A stretch of DNA of 64,000 nucleotides from Isoetes taiwanensis (Eukaryota; Streptophyta; Lycopodiopsida; Isoetales; Isoetaceae). The notes under the pieces were generated by a model. That model saw nothing but the letters and a program-made list of their open reading frames with translations. It was not told the origin of the DNA and ran no database searches. Below, piece by piece: positions 55,240-64,000 of the stretch (positions are counted from its first letter, which is position 1; each line of letters opens with the position of its first letter). The stretch is from assembly GCA_021234155.1 (NCBI GenBank), contig JAJEKV010000065.1:3328312-3392311 (forward strand), written 5' to 3'. A program made the translations under genes and the position numbers.

Positions 55240-56329
55240 TAATTCCATCTTCTAAGTGGGAGAGTATTTCCATGGACTTCATTGTTGAGCCACGATGGGG
55301 TTATGATGCAAGCTATGTTGTTGTGGTTGACTGACTAACTAAGCAAGCCCATTTTATGCCTAATAAGACTATTGCTACTGAGAATGGATATTGCTAAGTT
55401 ATTTGTTAAGGAGATCTTTAGGTTGCATGGGATCCGCCACTATTTCATCGGTCGGGATACAAAGTTTATGAGCCAATTTTGGCAAGGGTTGTTTCAAAAT
55501 ATTGGGACTAAGTTATATGCCAAGACATCTTATCGATCCTCAAGCGATGGCCAAGTGGAGGCGAAGTTAATCAAGTCTTGGAGGATATGCTCGGGATGTA
55601 TGTGCCTAGTCAACCAAAGGTATGGGATTCTTACTTATATTTGGCGAGTTTGCATACAACAACACTTTATCAAGATTCCATCAAAATGAGTCCTTTTGAG
55701 GCAATGTATGGTAAAGAGTGTCGTTGTCCTCTTAATTGGAGAGATCCTCAATGCAATGTTGAAGCAACTAATGAAGTAGCTTGGAGGACATGGATGCTCA
55801 ACTAAGGAGACTTGAGAATTTGTGGCACAAAATAGATGGGCAATGATGCAAATAAGAGGCGTAGACCACTTGAATTTCAAAAGGGATTATGTGTTTTGAG
55901 GATTAATCCCAAAGCGTAGTTCATTGGCATTTTAAAAGTGGGAAATGGGCCCTAGGTATGTGGTCCGTATATGAAATTTTGGAACGATATTGGCAAGGTG
56001 GCTTATAGGTTGGAGTTGCCCTCGCACTTGAAAGTACATAATGTCTTTCACGTGAGTAACTTAAGGAAGTATGTTTTTGATCCTTCCCGTTATCTTTGGG
56101 GGGGACGATGATTTAGTAGCGAGGGAGAACTTCCTACGCCCCCGACCCGTAGCGTATTTTATGAGAGAAAACCCGGCCGCTTAAGGAGGCGTAACAATAT
56201 GAGATTTTTGGTTCAATGGTGTTGGTTGTCCTGAGGAAGATGCCACATGGGAAGATGCCAATTGGATTCTTCGTGAGTTTTAGGGAGATGCGCCCATGAG
56301 GACATGGGTTGAATTTTTGGAGGAGAGAC
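55240..56329 (+). pseudogene. Chromovirus integrase core and chromodomain, frame-broken
   Basis: After the zinc finger the core follows with MDFIVEPRWGYDASYVVVVD (first Asp), a stop, then LHGIRHYFIGRDTKFMSQFW (second Asp) and SSDGQVE (Glu). The C-terminal part continues with DMLGMYVPSQPKVWDSYL, SPFEAMYGKECRCPLNW, and then FHVSNLRKYVFDPSRYL in another frame. The chromodomain lies at about 56,195-56,320 (WEDANW-type block). At least five frame changes or stops. All three catalytic acids can be located. A GGAGGAGAGAC polypurine tract at 56,319-56,329 abuts the LTR. Confidence 0.78.
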
Positions 56330-58695
56330 TGTAGAATGGACCTAGGATTTTGAGGTATATTGTGGAATTATTTTATTAAAGGATGCAAAAGGAATAATAA
56401 GTAAAATATTATGCATGCACAGTATGTATATCGTATATGTAGAGATTATCTGGATAAGTATAATCGGTGATTAATAATAAATACAAATACAGTAGTGAAG
56501 CATTTGGAAGGCATATAGATTCAAAAATAAATTGTGAAGGAGCAGAGGGTGTGAGCAATACTTTGGGAGCTTGGAGTCTCGAGGGAGAACAAAGCTGGGG
56601 ATTCAGGTGGGGATCAAGACTTACACACAGGGTTTTCTAGTGTAGCATTTATGTGCTTGCTTAAATTTGGTGGTTATGTATCTAGCCCGAGAATAGAATT
56701 GGATTGTATAAACATGGTTGTTAATATGAACATACGGCATGGATAGTGATTCTTTAATATTGAGATAATTGGGTTTGCATGGTGGTAATAACTTGAATAT
56801 GTTTTGAAATTTCCATCATGATAATAGTAAGAGGTGTGACTGTAATCTGCGTGATAGAGAAAGCCGGGATGGGTTAGAATGGTTAGGATGTCTCAAGAAT
56901 GAGTTAAAAATAAAGAGATGAAGATAGAACTAGCAAAAGCGATGGAATTTTTCTTGCATGCGGCAGGCAGAGTCGGTATGATCCGGGTTGAATGGAAATA
57001 TATCGAAAAAGCATGGGAATGCATACGAAATGGGCCGATTTGTGTCTTAGGGAAGGCCGAAATGTGGAAAGAATGCAAAATCGGAAGATTGGGTAGAATT
57101 TGGTAAATGAGTAACCTGATCTTGGTGGCCAAAATCGATCCGAAACCTAAACGAATGGCCGCAGTAGGCGGGAAATGATCCAAGAGGCCTTGAGAAGAAA
57201 AAAATCGGGATGTTTTATGGGCTTCAAGTGATGATTTGAGGGCACGGAGGCCGGATCAGGCCACAGTAGTCCGAGAGTGCGTTTCCTGTAAACGCACGTT
57301 AGGTTAGAAATAAGGTTAAATGTTAGCAATTAGTTAGTTTGTTAGCAAGGGAGTGGTAAAATAAGGTTTAAGCTTAAGGGAAAAAAAATAAAGCTAAAGT
57401 TAAATTATTAAAGTTGGATTGGAGCAAAAATTGGGCTCGAAATTATCAAAGATTGAGGCCTTAAGGAGGGTTTATGCTAATGGGTATAAGTTATTACGAC
57501 ATGAGTAGCCTAGTAAGCTAGCTAGTTATAATTAAAAAAAAAAAAAACCTTTGGAATTAGCTAATTTTTAGAGTGGCTAAACACCAAGCACATGTGTTGT
57601 GTATAGAGGTAGCCTAACGATAGTCAATGTTAGTGATTTAACCATTATTATATATAACTAGTGACCTTGATGTTAGTGAATCTTTGAAATATGTAGACGT
57701 TTAGTTTTAAGTTAGAAGTGATGGTTGCATTTGCATTATTAAGGTCGTGGTTGAACTTTCTTGCTAAACGTAAATGTGTCTTATGGAATTTAATTGGCGT
57801 TGAGCTTGTTAAGGCATGTGTTATGATGTTAGTGAATTGTAAGAGTTTATCTATGGTGTAATTCTTTGATATAGACCTGCGGGGGAGTCTGTGGGTGCGA
57901 TGGTCTAGACTGCGGTTTTTTTTTACTGCTGATGCTATGTAAATGTTATTATTGGAACATCGGCGTTGTGCCGGTGAGGTGTTTAGCGTCATACTGATTA
58001 AGTGGTCCTCCAATGCTAGGCGCATCGTGGATGGTGTGTACACGCGTGGTTACCCCTGCCTTTATGTCAGCGGCCTGATCGGTAAGTTGACCTTGCTCGA
58101 GGATGGAGGAATATTGGTTGCAATGTTGATGCTTTGGTTGCTTGGCTATTGTATATGTGGTTTTGCAATGTGGAATCAAGTTGCAATGGCTATGTTTGGT
58201 AAAATTATGCATTGTGGTTATGCTTGTTGGATTAATTACTCGGATTGCAGGGGCGAGGTTATGGTAAGACTATGTTATTGTTCTAAGTTAATGCTTTGTG
58301 ATTACTAATGTTAGATGTGACCTAGATTCCCGATCCCCACTTTAGTGGTGTGACTAACCCCAGTGGTTAATGGTGTAGAGGCCAAGGCGCTCCGAGTAGC
58401 CAAGCCGGGCGAGGGTAGATGCGTGTGGATTGTTGTTCAATTAACTTGACTATTATTGTTATTATATATGGGATTGAAGTGATATTATTTTAAAGCTTTG
58501 GAGTTGTGTGAAGTTTTGCTGAGTAATGGCAAGAATAATTTATTTGGGACCTTATATTAGAGCATGTATAAAGATTAAATTCTTTACCTAAGTATGCATG
58601 TATCCACTCTTGAGTTCCTAAGGTTAAGTAGATCCAACGATAGAGATCGATGGGATCTCGATTTAGAGGTTAATCGCCGAGCCCGATGCCATGCA
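56330..58695 (+). repeat. Chromovirus LTR, full length (2.37 kb)
   Basis: Starts TGTAGAATGGACCTAGG right after a polypurine tract and ends ...ATGCA two bases before a primer site. A GC-rich segment lies at about 57,870-58,080, and GATCCCCACTTTAG near the end is shared with the other LTRs. It differs from the B and C LTRs by many substitutions, so it is a different subfamily. Frames inside it are not coding. Confidence 0.8.
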
Positions 58696-58697
58696 GT

Positions 58698-58709
58698 TGG
58701 TATCGAGCC
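58698..58709 (+). promoter_or_regulatory. Primer-binding site, altered tRNA-iMet type
   Basis: TTGGTATCGAGCC is the initiator-Met primer site with one base missing (TGGTATCAGAGC in the perfect sites at 19,102 and 26,673). Confidence 0.65.
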
Positions 58710-58715
58710 TCGTGA

Positions 58716-59144
58716 TTGAACAAAAGCGGTGAAGGAGGTAAGATCATTCTTGGGATTAGTGGGGTTATTACCGCGAAATTTGTTCCTAAATGCGCGGCTC
58801 CTTTGACTTCTTTGTTGGGTAAGAAGAATGATTTGCATTGGGATGATAGTTGTCGGGAAAGTTTTCAAAAGTTAAAGGATGTTTTGATTAGTGCACCGGG
58901 TTTAAGGATTCCGGATATGAATGTGCCCTTCCATGTAGTCACCGATATACGGGAAAGCTATAGGAGGAGTCTTCTGCGTGAAGAAGGAGTTTGTGCTTAT
59001 ATATCTCGTAAGTTGTCTCCTCGGCCGAACAAAATTACCCGATTGCATGATCTAGAAATGTTGGCCATTATCCATGCCTTTAGGGTATGGAGACATTATT
59101 TGGTGGTCGTCGTTTCTTTTGAAGACCGACCACCAAAAATCTGA
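58716..59144 (+). pseudogene. Chromovirus RT end/RNase H, fused directly to the primer-site region
   Basis: From about 58,728 the sequence encodes VKEVRSFLGLVG, then FVPKCAAPLTSLLGKKNDL, WDDSCRESFQKLKDVL, PFHVVTDIRESYRR and GVCAYISRKLSP, then LHDLEMLAIIHAFRVWRH. That is the RT connection and RNase H domain. Gag, protease and almost all of RT are missing, as the primer site is 30 bases upstream. The RNase H Asp (VTD) is present. This copy is a large-deletion derivative, distinct from the deletion in copies 1 and 2. Confidence 0.75.
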
Positions 59145-60045
59145 AGTATTTTTGCAAAACAACCATATTTGAATAATAGGCAAAGGAGGTGGATGCAACT
59201 AAGGGAAGAGTATGATTTTGAAATTGAATATCAACCCTGCAAAGAAAATGTGATTCTTTGATGCTTTGTCTAGAAGGTCATTCTTAACCTCTATTAGTGT
59301 GCTACAAGGGCAATGGGATGGATATTCTTAGCAAATTGAGGAATGATCCATATTTTGCACTGTGGTGGAGAACCCTCAAGATTTTCCGAGGTATGAATTG
59401 TCCAAAGGAGTTTTGTATTATAATGGTCGTATGTGTATTCCTAATGATCGGGAGTTGAGATTGCGATTGTTATATGAAGCACATGATAGTCCTTTAGCGG
59501 GCCACCAGGGGTACACAAAACTTTTGAGGAAAATCTTTGTAATTTCTTTTGGCCCGGATTTAAAAGGATGGTTAAGGAATGCGTGGCTAGGTGTTTATCT
59601 TGTCGGGAAGGTAAAAGCATCAAGGTTTAGGGGCACGGAGAATTACAACCTTTAGTAATTCCATCTTCTAAGTGGGAGAGTATTTCCATGGACTTCATTG
59701 TTGAGCCCTTCATGGGGTTATGATGCAATCTATGTTGTGGTTGGATCGACTAACTAAGCAAGCCCATTTTATGCCTCTTAAGACATCGCTTACAAGAATG
59801 GATATTGCTAAAGTTATTTGTTAAGGAGATCTTTAGGTTGCATGGGATGCCGCCACTATTTCATCGATCGGGATACAAAGTTTATGAACCAATTTTGGCA
59901 AGGGTTGTTTCAAAATATTGGGACTAAGTTATATGCCGGTACATCTTATTATCCCTCAAGCCGATGGCCAAGTGGAGCGAAGTTAATCAAGTCTTGGAGG
60001 ATATCTTGCCGGGATGTATGTGCCTAGTCAACCAAAGGTATGGGA
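59145..60045 (+). pseudogene. Chromovirus integrase, truncated (copy 3)
   Basis: Near-duplicate of 54,740-55,625. The longest frame (59,362-59,655) holds VENPQDFPRYELSKGVLYY and HDSPLAGHQGYTKLLRK, where the zinc finger His is shifted by a base loss. The core continues to HYFIDRDTKFMNQFWQGLF and the DGQ-type block. At about 60,046 it breaks off inside VPSQPKVWD and joins an inverted LTR. The C-terminal domain and chromodomain are missing. Confidence 0.75.
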
Positions 60046-60059
60046 TAAAGCGGTGGATC

Positions 60060-61174
60060 GGGCCGATTAACCTCTCCTAGAATGGAGATCCCATCGATCT
60101 CTATCGTTGGATCTACTTAACCTTAGGAACTCAAGAGTGGATACATGCATACTTAGGTAAAGAATTTAATCTTTATACATGCTCTAATACAAGGTCCCAA
60201 ATAAAATTATTCTTGCCATTATTCAGCAAAACTTCACACAACTCCCAAAGCTTTAAAATAATATCACTTTAATCCCATATATAATAACAATAATAGTCAA
60301 GTTAATTGAACAACAATCACACGCGATCTACCCTCAAGCTTTTCCGGCTTGGCTGCCTCTGAGGCGCCTTCGCTACACCACATTAACCAGGGTTAGTCAC
60401 CGGACTAAGTGGGGATCGGGAATCTAGGTCACATCTAACATTAATAATCACAAAGCATTAACTTAGAACAATAACATAGTCTTACCATAACCCGCCCTGC
60501 TAATCCGAGTAATTAATCCAACAAGCATAACCACAATGCATAATTTTACCAAACATAGCCATTGCAACTTGATTCCACATTGCAAAACCACATATACAAT
60601 AGCCAAGCAACCAAAGCATCAACATTGCAACCAATATTCCTCGGGTGCGAGCAAGGTCAACTCTACCGATTAGGCGTGATATAGAGGGGGTAACCCGCGT
60701 GGGTACACACCCATCCATGCGGCCCAAAGCATTGGAGGACCACTTAAGGGTGCATGACGTTGTACCCTCACGGTACCAACGCCCGATGTTCCAATAATAA
60801 CATTTACATAGCATCGTGCAAAAAAACCGTGAGTCTAGACCATCGCACCTAGACTTCGGCCCCAGAGGTCTATATCAAAGAATTACACCATAGATAAACT
60901 CTTACAATTCACTAACATCATAACACATGTCTTAACAAGCTCAATGTCAATTAAATTCCATAAGACACATTTACATACCAAGAAAGTTCAACCACAGCCT
61001 TAATAATGCAAATGCAACCATCACTTCTAACTTAAAACTAAACGTCTACATATTTCAAAGATTCACTAACATCAAGGTCACTAGTTATATATAATAATGG
61101 TTAAATCACTAACATTGACTATCGTTAGGCTACCTCTATACACAACACATGTGCTTGGTGTTTAGCCACTCTAT
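60060..61174 (-). repeat. Inverted 3' half of the chromovirus LTR
   Basis: Reverse complement of 57,569-58,680, including the GC-rich segment and the GATCCCCACTTAG block. It begins at the primer-site side (TGGATCGGGCCGATTAACCT) and ends at CCACTCTA, where similarity stops. Confidence 0.88.
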
Positions 61175-61823
61175 ATAGGGCTAAAGCTAGCAAGGAGTTT
61201 AAAGAGTAATTTGGTACCATGTGGGCTAAGAATAATTTGTATTGCAATGCACATACAATTTTGCTTGCCTTTCTAAGCATTGAATCTACTTATGAGTGAG
61301 GATCTTGCACATGCATAAATCAAGTGTTTAGGTTGTACTGGAGAATGCCAGGTTGTGTCTACACCATCATGGCCCATGTTCCCTTTAGTATAAGTCAATA
61401 TTTGAATGTTCTCATTAACAAATTCTTAGCTATTGTTTGAACTATTAAAGAAATACATATATGTCTTTTTGTCATACATTCTACACTTAACTTTGTCCAT
61501 ATGCTAATGTTTGCTTTGTTATGACAACTCAAAATTTATGTGACATTGATTTATGCTACACATTGTTGCCACATATTATTACTTAAGACGCCTTATATTA
61601 TGCTATAGCATTTTTAATGTAACATCAAGTTCCATATACTAAGTCTACATTACATTGCAATTTGCAACTCATAGAGAGAGAGACTGTTGGAAATGTTCAA
61701 TTTTTTATTGCCGAACATGTACACATGTAGCAATGGGAGGAGCAAAATGAAGTTTAGAGGTTTGAGTTGTTTTAAGATACTGAAGTGGTAGACATGGCTA
61801 CTTCAGATGTGTGAAGGGTACAT
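61175..61823. other. AT-rich noncoding sequence before the LINE
   Basis: Nothing recognised. A short (AG)n run lies at about 61,673-61,684. Confidence 0.4.
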
Positions 61824-62099
61824 ATGTGTATAAATCACAATAAAATAGTGTGCAATTGTAGTCCATTTCATATTTATTATTGTGATCGACGAATAAAAGC
61901 TGCTAATCTCCTTCCACCATTTCATACCCTTCAAAGTTGCCCAGCATATGATCAAATCCGGACGCGCTATGCTGAGTTGGTCAGGCCTGGCCAGCCGCTA
62001 CATGTGACATTGAGCACGGCATCTGTACGGATGCTAGGATCATACCTTCAGGAGGTCATGGACATGCGAGATCAGCTATGTCCTCGGGCACGCACTTGA
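61824..62099 (+). pseudogene. C-terminal remnant of a non-LTR retrotransposon protein (tentative)
   Basis: A 91-codon frame with FHTLQSCPAYDQIRTRYAEL and SVRMLGSYLQEVMDMRDQ. A His near C-P-A-Y followed by a basic helix is characteristic of the C-terminus of many LINE reverse transcriptase proteins (H-x-L-F-x-C-P-A-Y-x-x-I-R). It lies immediately upstream of an endonuclease domain, so it may be the tail of a preceding LINE in head-to-tail order. That reading rests on a short motif. Confidence 0.45.
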
Positions 62100-62100
62100 C

Positions 62101-62885
62101 ATGTACATACACATTTATTTCATGATACTCAACTCTGTTGCTGCAGATATGGATCTGATCTTCCTTATGGAAACATGGGAGCATCACGGGGACCCGGGAT
62201 ACCCGACTTACCCGAGGGATACGGTAGCTACTCAATCTTCAATGATTGCAGGAAGCGGGGGCATGGGAGTTGCCCCGCTACTATCGAACGGCTTGGCCCG
62301 GTTTTTTCTTGTTAAAGACGGTTTGCCACGCCGGTACTTGTGGGTGCGTGTGCAAAACTGGCATGATGAGACCCCTCTTTGTGGCGACACGCTACTTTCC
62401 ACATCGCGGAAAGCAACTTCTATCACATCCACTTTCCGGATGTGGATAGGCCTGGACCCTATGTCGATCTATATGATGACATCTGGCTAAAGATAAGCGG
62501 TTAGGCGATGTCATACTCCTTGGAGACTTTAATGCGCGCGGGGTAGAACAACCCATGAGATTTGATCCCTTGCCTGATGATATATATTGCATTTTGCGTC
62601 TGCGAAGCGGCAGCCCCGGACATCGGATGACAATCAGGTCACACGCTATGGTAGACAATTGCTTTTTGCTGTGGTATCTTTGACACTGGTGTCTGCAATG
62701 GAGTGGCGCCGGTGGCCGTCCACCCTTAAAACACTTGTAGAGCGGGGAAAACCGGGGAGGATCTAGTGTGGTGGACTATGTCTTTGGTGCTGGCGGGGAT
62801 ATGCATGTCGTCAAGCACTTCAGTGGGAACAACTAATAGGGATGAAGAGATGGACTCGGACCACTTACCACTTTACTTGAAGTTG
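62101..62885 (+). pseudogene. LINE endonuclease (EEP) domain, frame-broken
   Basis: MDLIFLMETWEHHGDPGYP begins the exonuclease-endonuclease-phosphatase fold, with the catalytic Glu of E-T-W. A shifted frame gives FVATRYFPHRGKQLLSHP, and then GDVILLGDFNARG near 62,505, the D-x-N metal and catalytic motif. Further on come SSVVDYVFGAGG (62,765) and SDHLPLYLKLAW (62,850), where S-D-H is the C-terminal signature of the fold. The order and spacing fit an APE-type LINE endonuclease that nicks target DNA for target-primed reverse transcription. At least three frame changes. Confidence 0.8.
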
Positions 62886-63540
62886 GCTTGGCGGGTTGTG
62901 CGAACCCCACGCCCGCGACTCCTCACATGCCTCATTTGCGATTGGATTATGAACATCGCGGGGGCTTATGCCCGGATGCTTATAGATGACTGGCGAAATT
63001 TTGCAATATCCTACACTAGAGCAACAGACCGGTGGATGTGCTTAGGGCTGGCCGAGAGAGATGCTTTGGGATAAGCCGCCCATGACGGACCTCGGGAACA
63101 CAACCTTCCACGTAATCAATGGTTTGATCACGAGTGCAAAGGAACACAAGCGCTTGCTCGCCAAGTCCACGGACCACCTTTTCGCCCTGGCGGTCCGGAC
63201 AATACCTCGTCTTCCTTAAAAGCTAAGAAAGCGGGGTACATTGCGACACATCAAAGGGAAATGTTTTATCTCTGGGGCGTCACCCGGGACCTTCGGGCGA
63301 AGGGTTCTTAGAAAGCCGATCAGACCCACGGGGAACATCACTCCCGGCGGTGGAGGCAATACTTTAACTTGACTATATGACCCTCGGGGGTGCACATGCG
63401 GCATTACCCACGCAAGAAGGCCCGGTCTTTGGAAATCCGTTCGGGCGTGGAACAAGGCTTCTGGCGTCTTGCCAATGGGAAAGAACCGGACACGGATGGC
63501 ATGCGAGGCGAGAATTGCTTAAGTGGGCAGGGCCGTCCAT
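62886..63540 (+). pseudogene. LINE linker between endonuclease and reverse transcriptase
   Basis: Frames such as AGAYARMLIDDWRNFAISYT and TDRWMCLGLAERDALG, and later YIATHQREMFYLWG, are typical of the helical linker region of LINE ORF2. No motif pins it down. Breaks in frame are frequent. Confidence 0.55.
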
Positions 63541-64000
63541 AATACCGATCTTGCGGCGCCTTGTTCAACAAGGCATTACAGAGGAAAGGCTTCCGTCGAT
63601 GGACCAATAGCGAGTTGTTCCCATCTATAAAGGCGGGTGACCCTGCCTTGACCAATTACCGAACAATCATGGTGGGGTTCGGTGTTTGCAAAATTGCTTC
63701 TTTGGGATTCTCGGAAGCGGCGGTTATTGGTCGGGCGAGGCGGCGGAGATCTGGAGGCCCTCACCCAGGCGGGATTCGGACCCGACACTCAACCATTGAC
63801 CACATCTTCACATTCGGCGAGCTCCCGGTTGAAAACGGCGGAACCGCCGTCGGGATCTATATTGTTGCCCGTGGATTTTGCAAAGGCATTTGACAACGTG
63901 CCTCGGGAAAAACTATGGGCAAGATTGCGACGGTGGGGTTCCGATGTAGATTTGCGAGAATCGATTATGCACGGGCTTTATGAAAGATGCCGAATTCGGT
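63541..64000 (+). pseudogene. LINE reverse transcriptase, N-terminal part, cut by the window edge
   Basis: AGDPALTNYRTIMVGFGVCK corresponds to the RT fingers (D-P-x-x-x-x-N-Y-R-x-I). Then HQAGF and STIDHIFT are present (Q-x-G-F-x-x-x-x-S-T-x-D-H). LPVDFAKAFDNVPREKLWA, close to 63,870-63,925, is the palm motif A with its catalytic Asp. The final ~70 bases (LRRWGSDVDLRE, SIMHGLYERC) stay open to the edge. The Y-A-D-D motif would be beyond the window. Frame changes are present at about 63,690 and 63,800. Confidence 0.82.

Noticed and set aside
56893-58308. Open frames inside the chromovirus LTR (for example 57,943-58,308)
   Set aside because: They lie in LTR sequence, have no domains, and are broken in the other LTR copies.

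Overview
The window is intergenic chromatin from a plant nuclear genome. It is almost entirely transposable elements and their debris, with no intact host gene. A land plant is indicated by chromodomain Ty3/gypsy elements with tRNA-iMet primer sites, a plant-type LIM-domain gene fragment with introns, a plant-like MAP-kinase exon, MULE and Helitron remains and several tRNA-derived SINE families. The LINE at the right end and the density of old nested elements would suit a fern or lycophyte, but that is only a guess.

Layout. 1-7,305 (minus): a Ty3/gypsy element (LTR-gag-protease-RT-RNase H-integrase-LTR) whose 3' LTR is at the same time the 5' LTR of a second copy running off the left edge. 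7,300-11,010: two Helitron 3' termini of one family and unrecognised exon-like pieces. 11,010-18,540: noncoding repeats, a possible inverted-repeat element, a direct-repeat pair and a degraded Crypton-type tyrosine recombinase fragment. 18,544-33,640: a tandem duplication of a 7.55 kb unit (copies A and B). Each copy holds a tRNA-iMet primer site, two TSD-flanked SINEs, a 195 bp tandem duplication, a triple tRNA-like SINE cluster, a 1.3 kb nearly pure purine tract and a chromovirus LTR. 33,640-36,000: rest of that LTR, SINE debris, a deleted chromovirus pol and a MULE zinc-knuckle remnant. 36,000-41,570: MAP-kinase and LIM gene fragments between two copies of a 57 bp hairpin repeat. 41,570-44,500: minisatellite and other repeats. 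44,513-53,830: a third partial copy (C) of the 7.5 kb unit, interrupted by a 2.77 kb insertion that ends in a foldback with 0.4 kb arms. 54,395-61,174: chromovirus pol, a full 2.37 kb LTR, a second shortened pol and an inverted LTR half. 61,824-64,000: a non-LTR retrotransposon (endonuclease plus start of reverse transcriptase) running off the right edge.

Nothing here works as a pathway. The region reads as repeated insertion, tandem duplication, internal deletion and inversion. Differences between the repeat copies are concentrated at CG-containing words and homopolymers, while AT-rich stretches are identical over 100-200 bases. Some frameshifts may therefore be residual assembly error rather than true decay.
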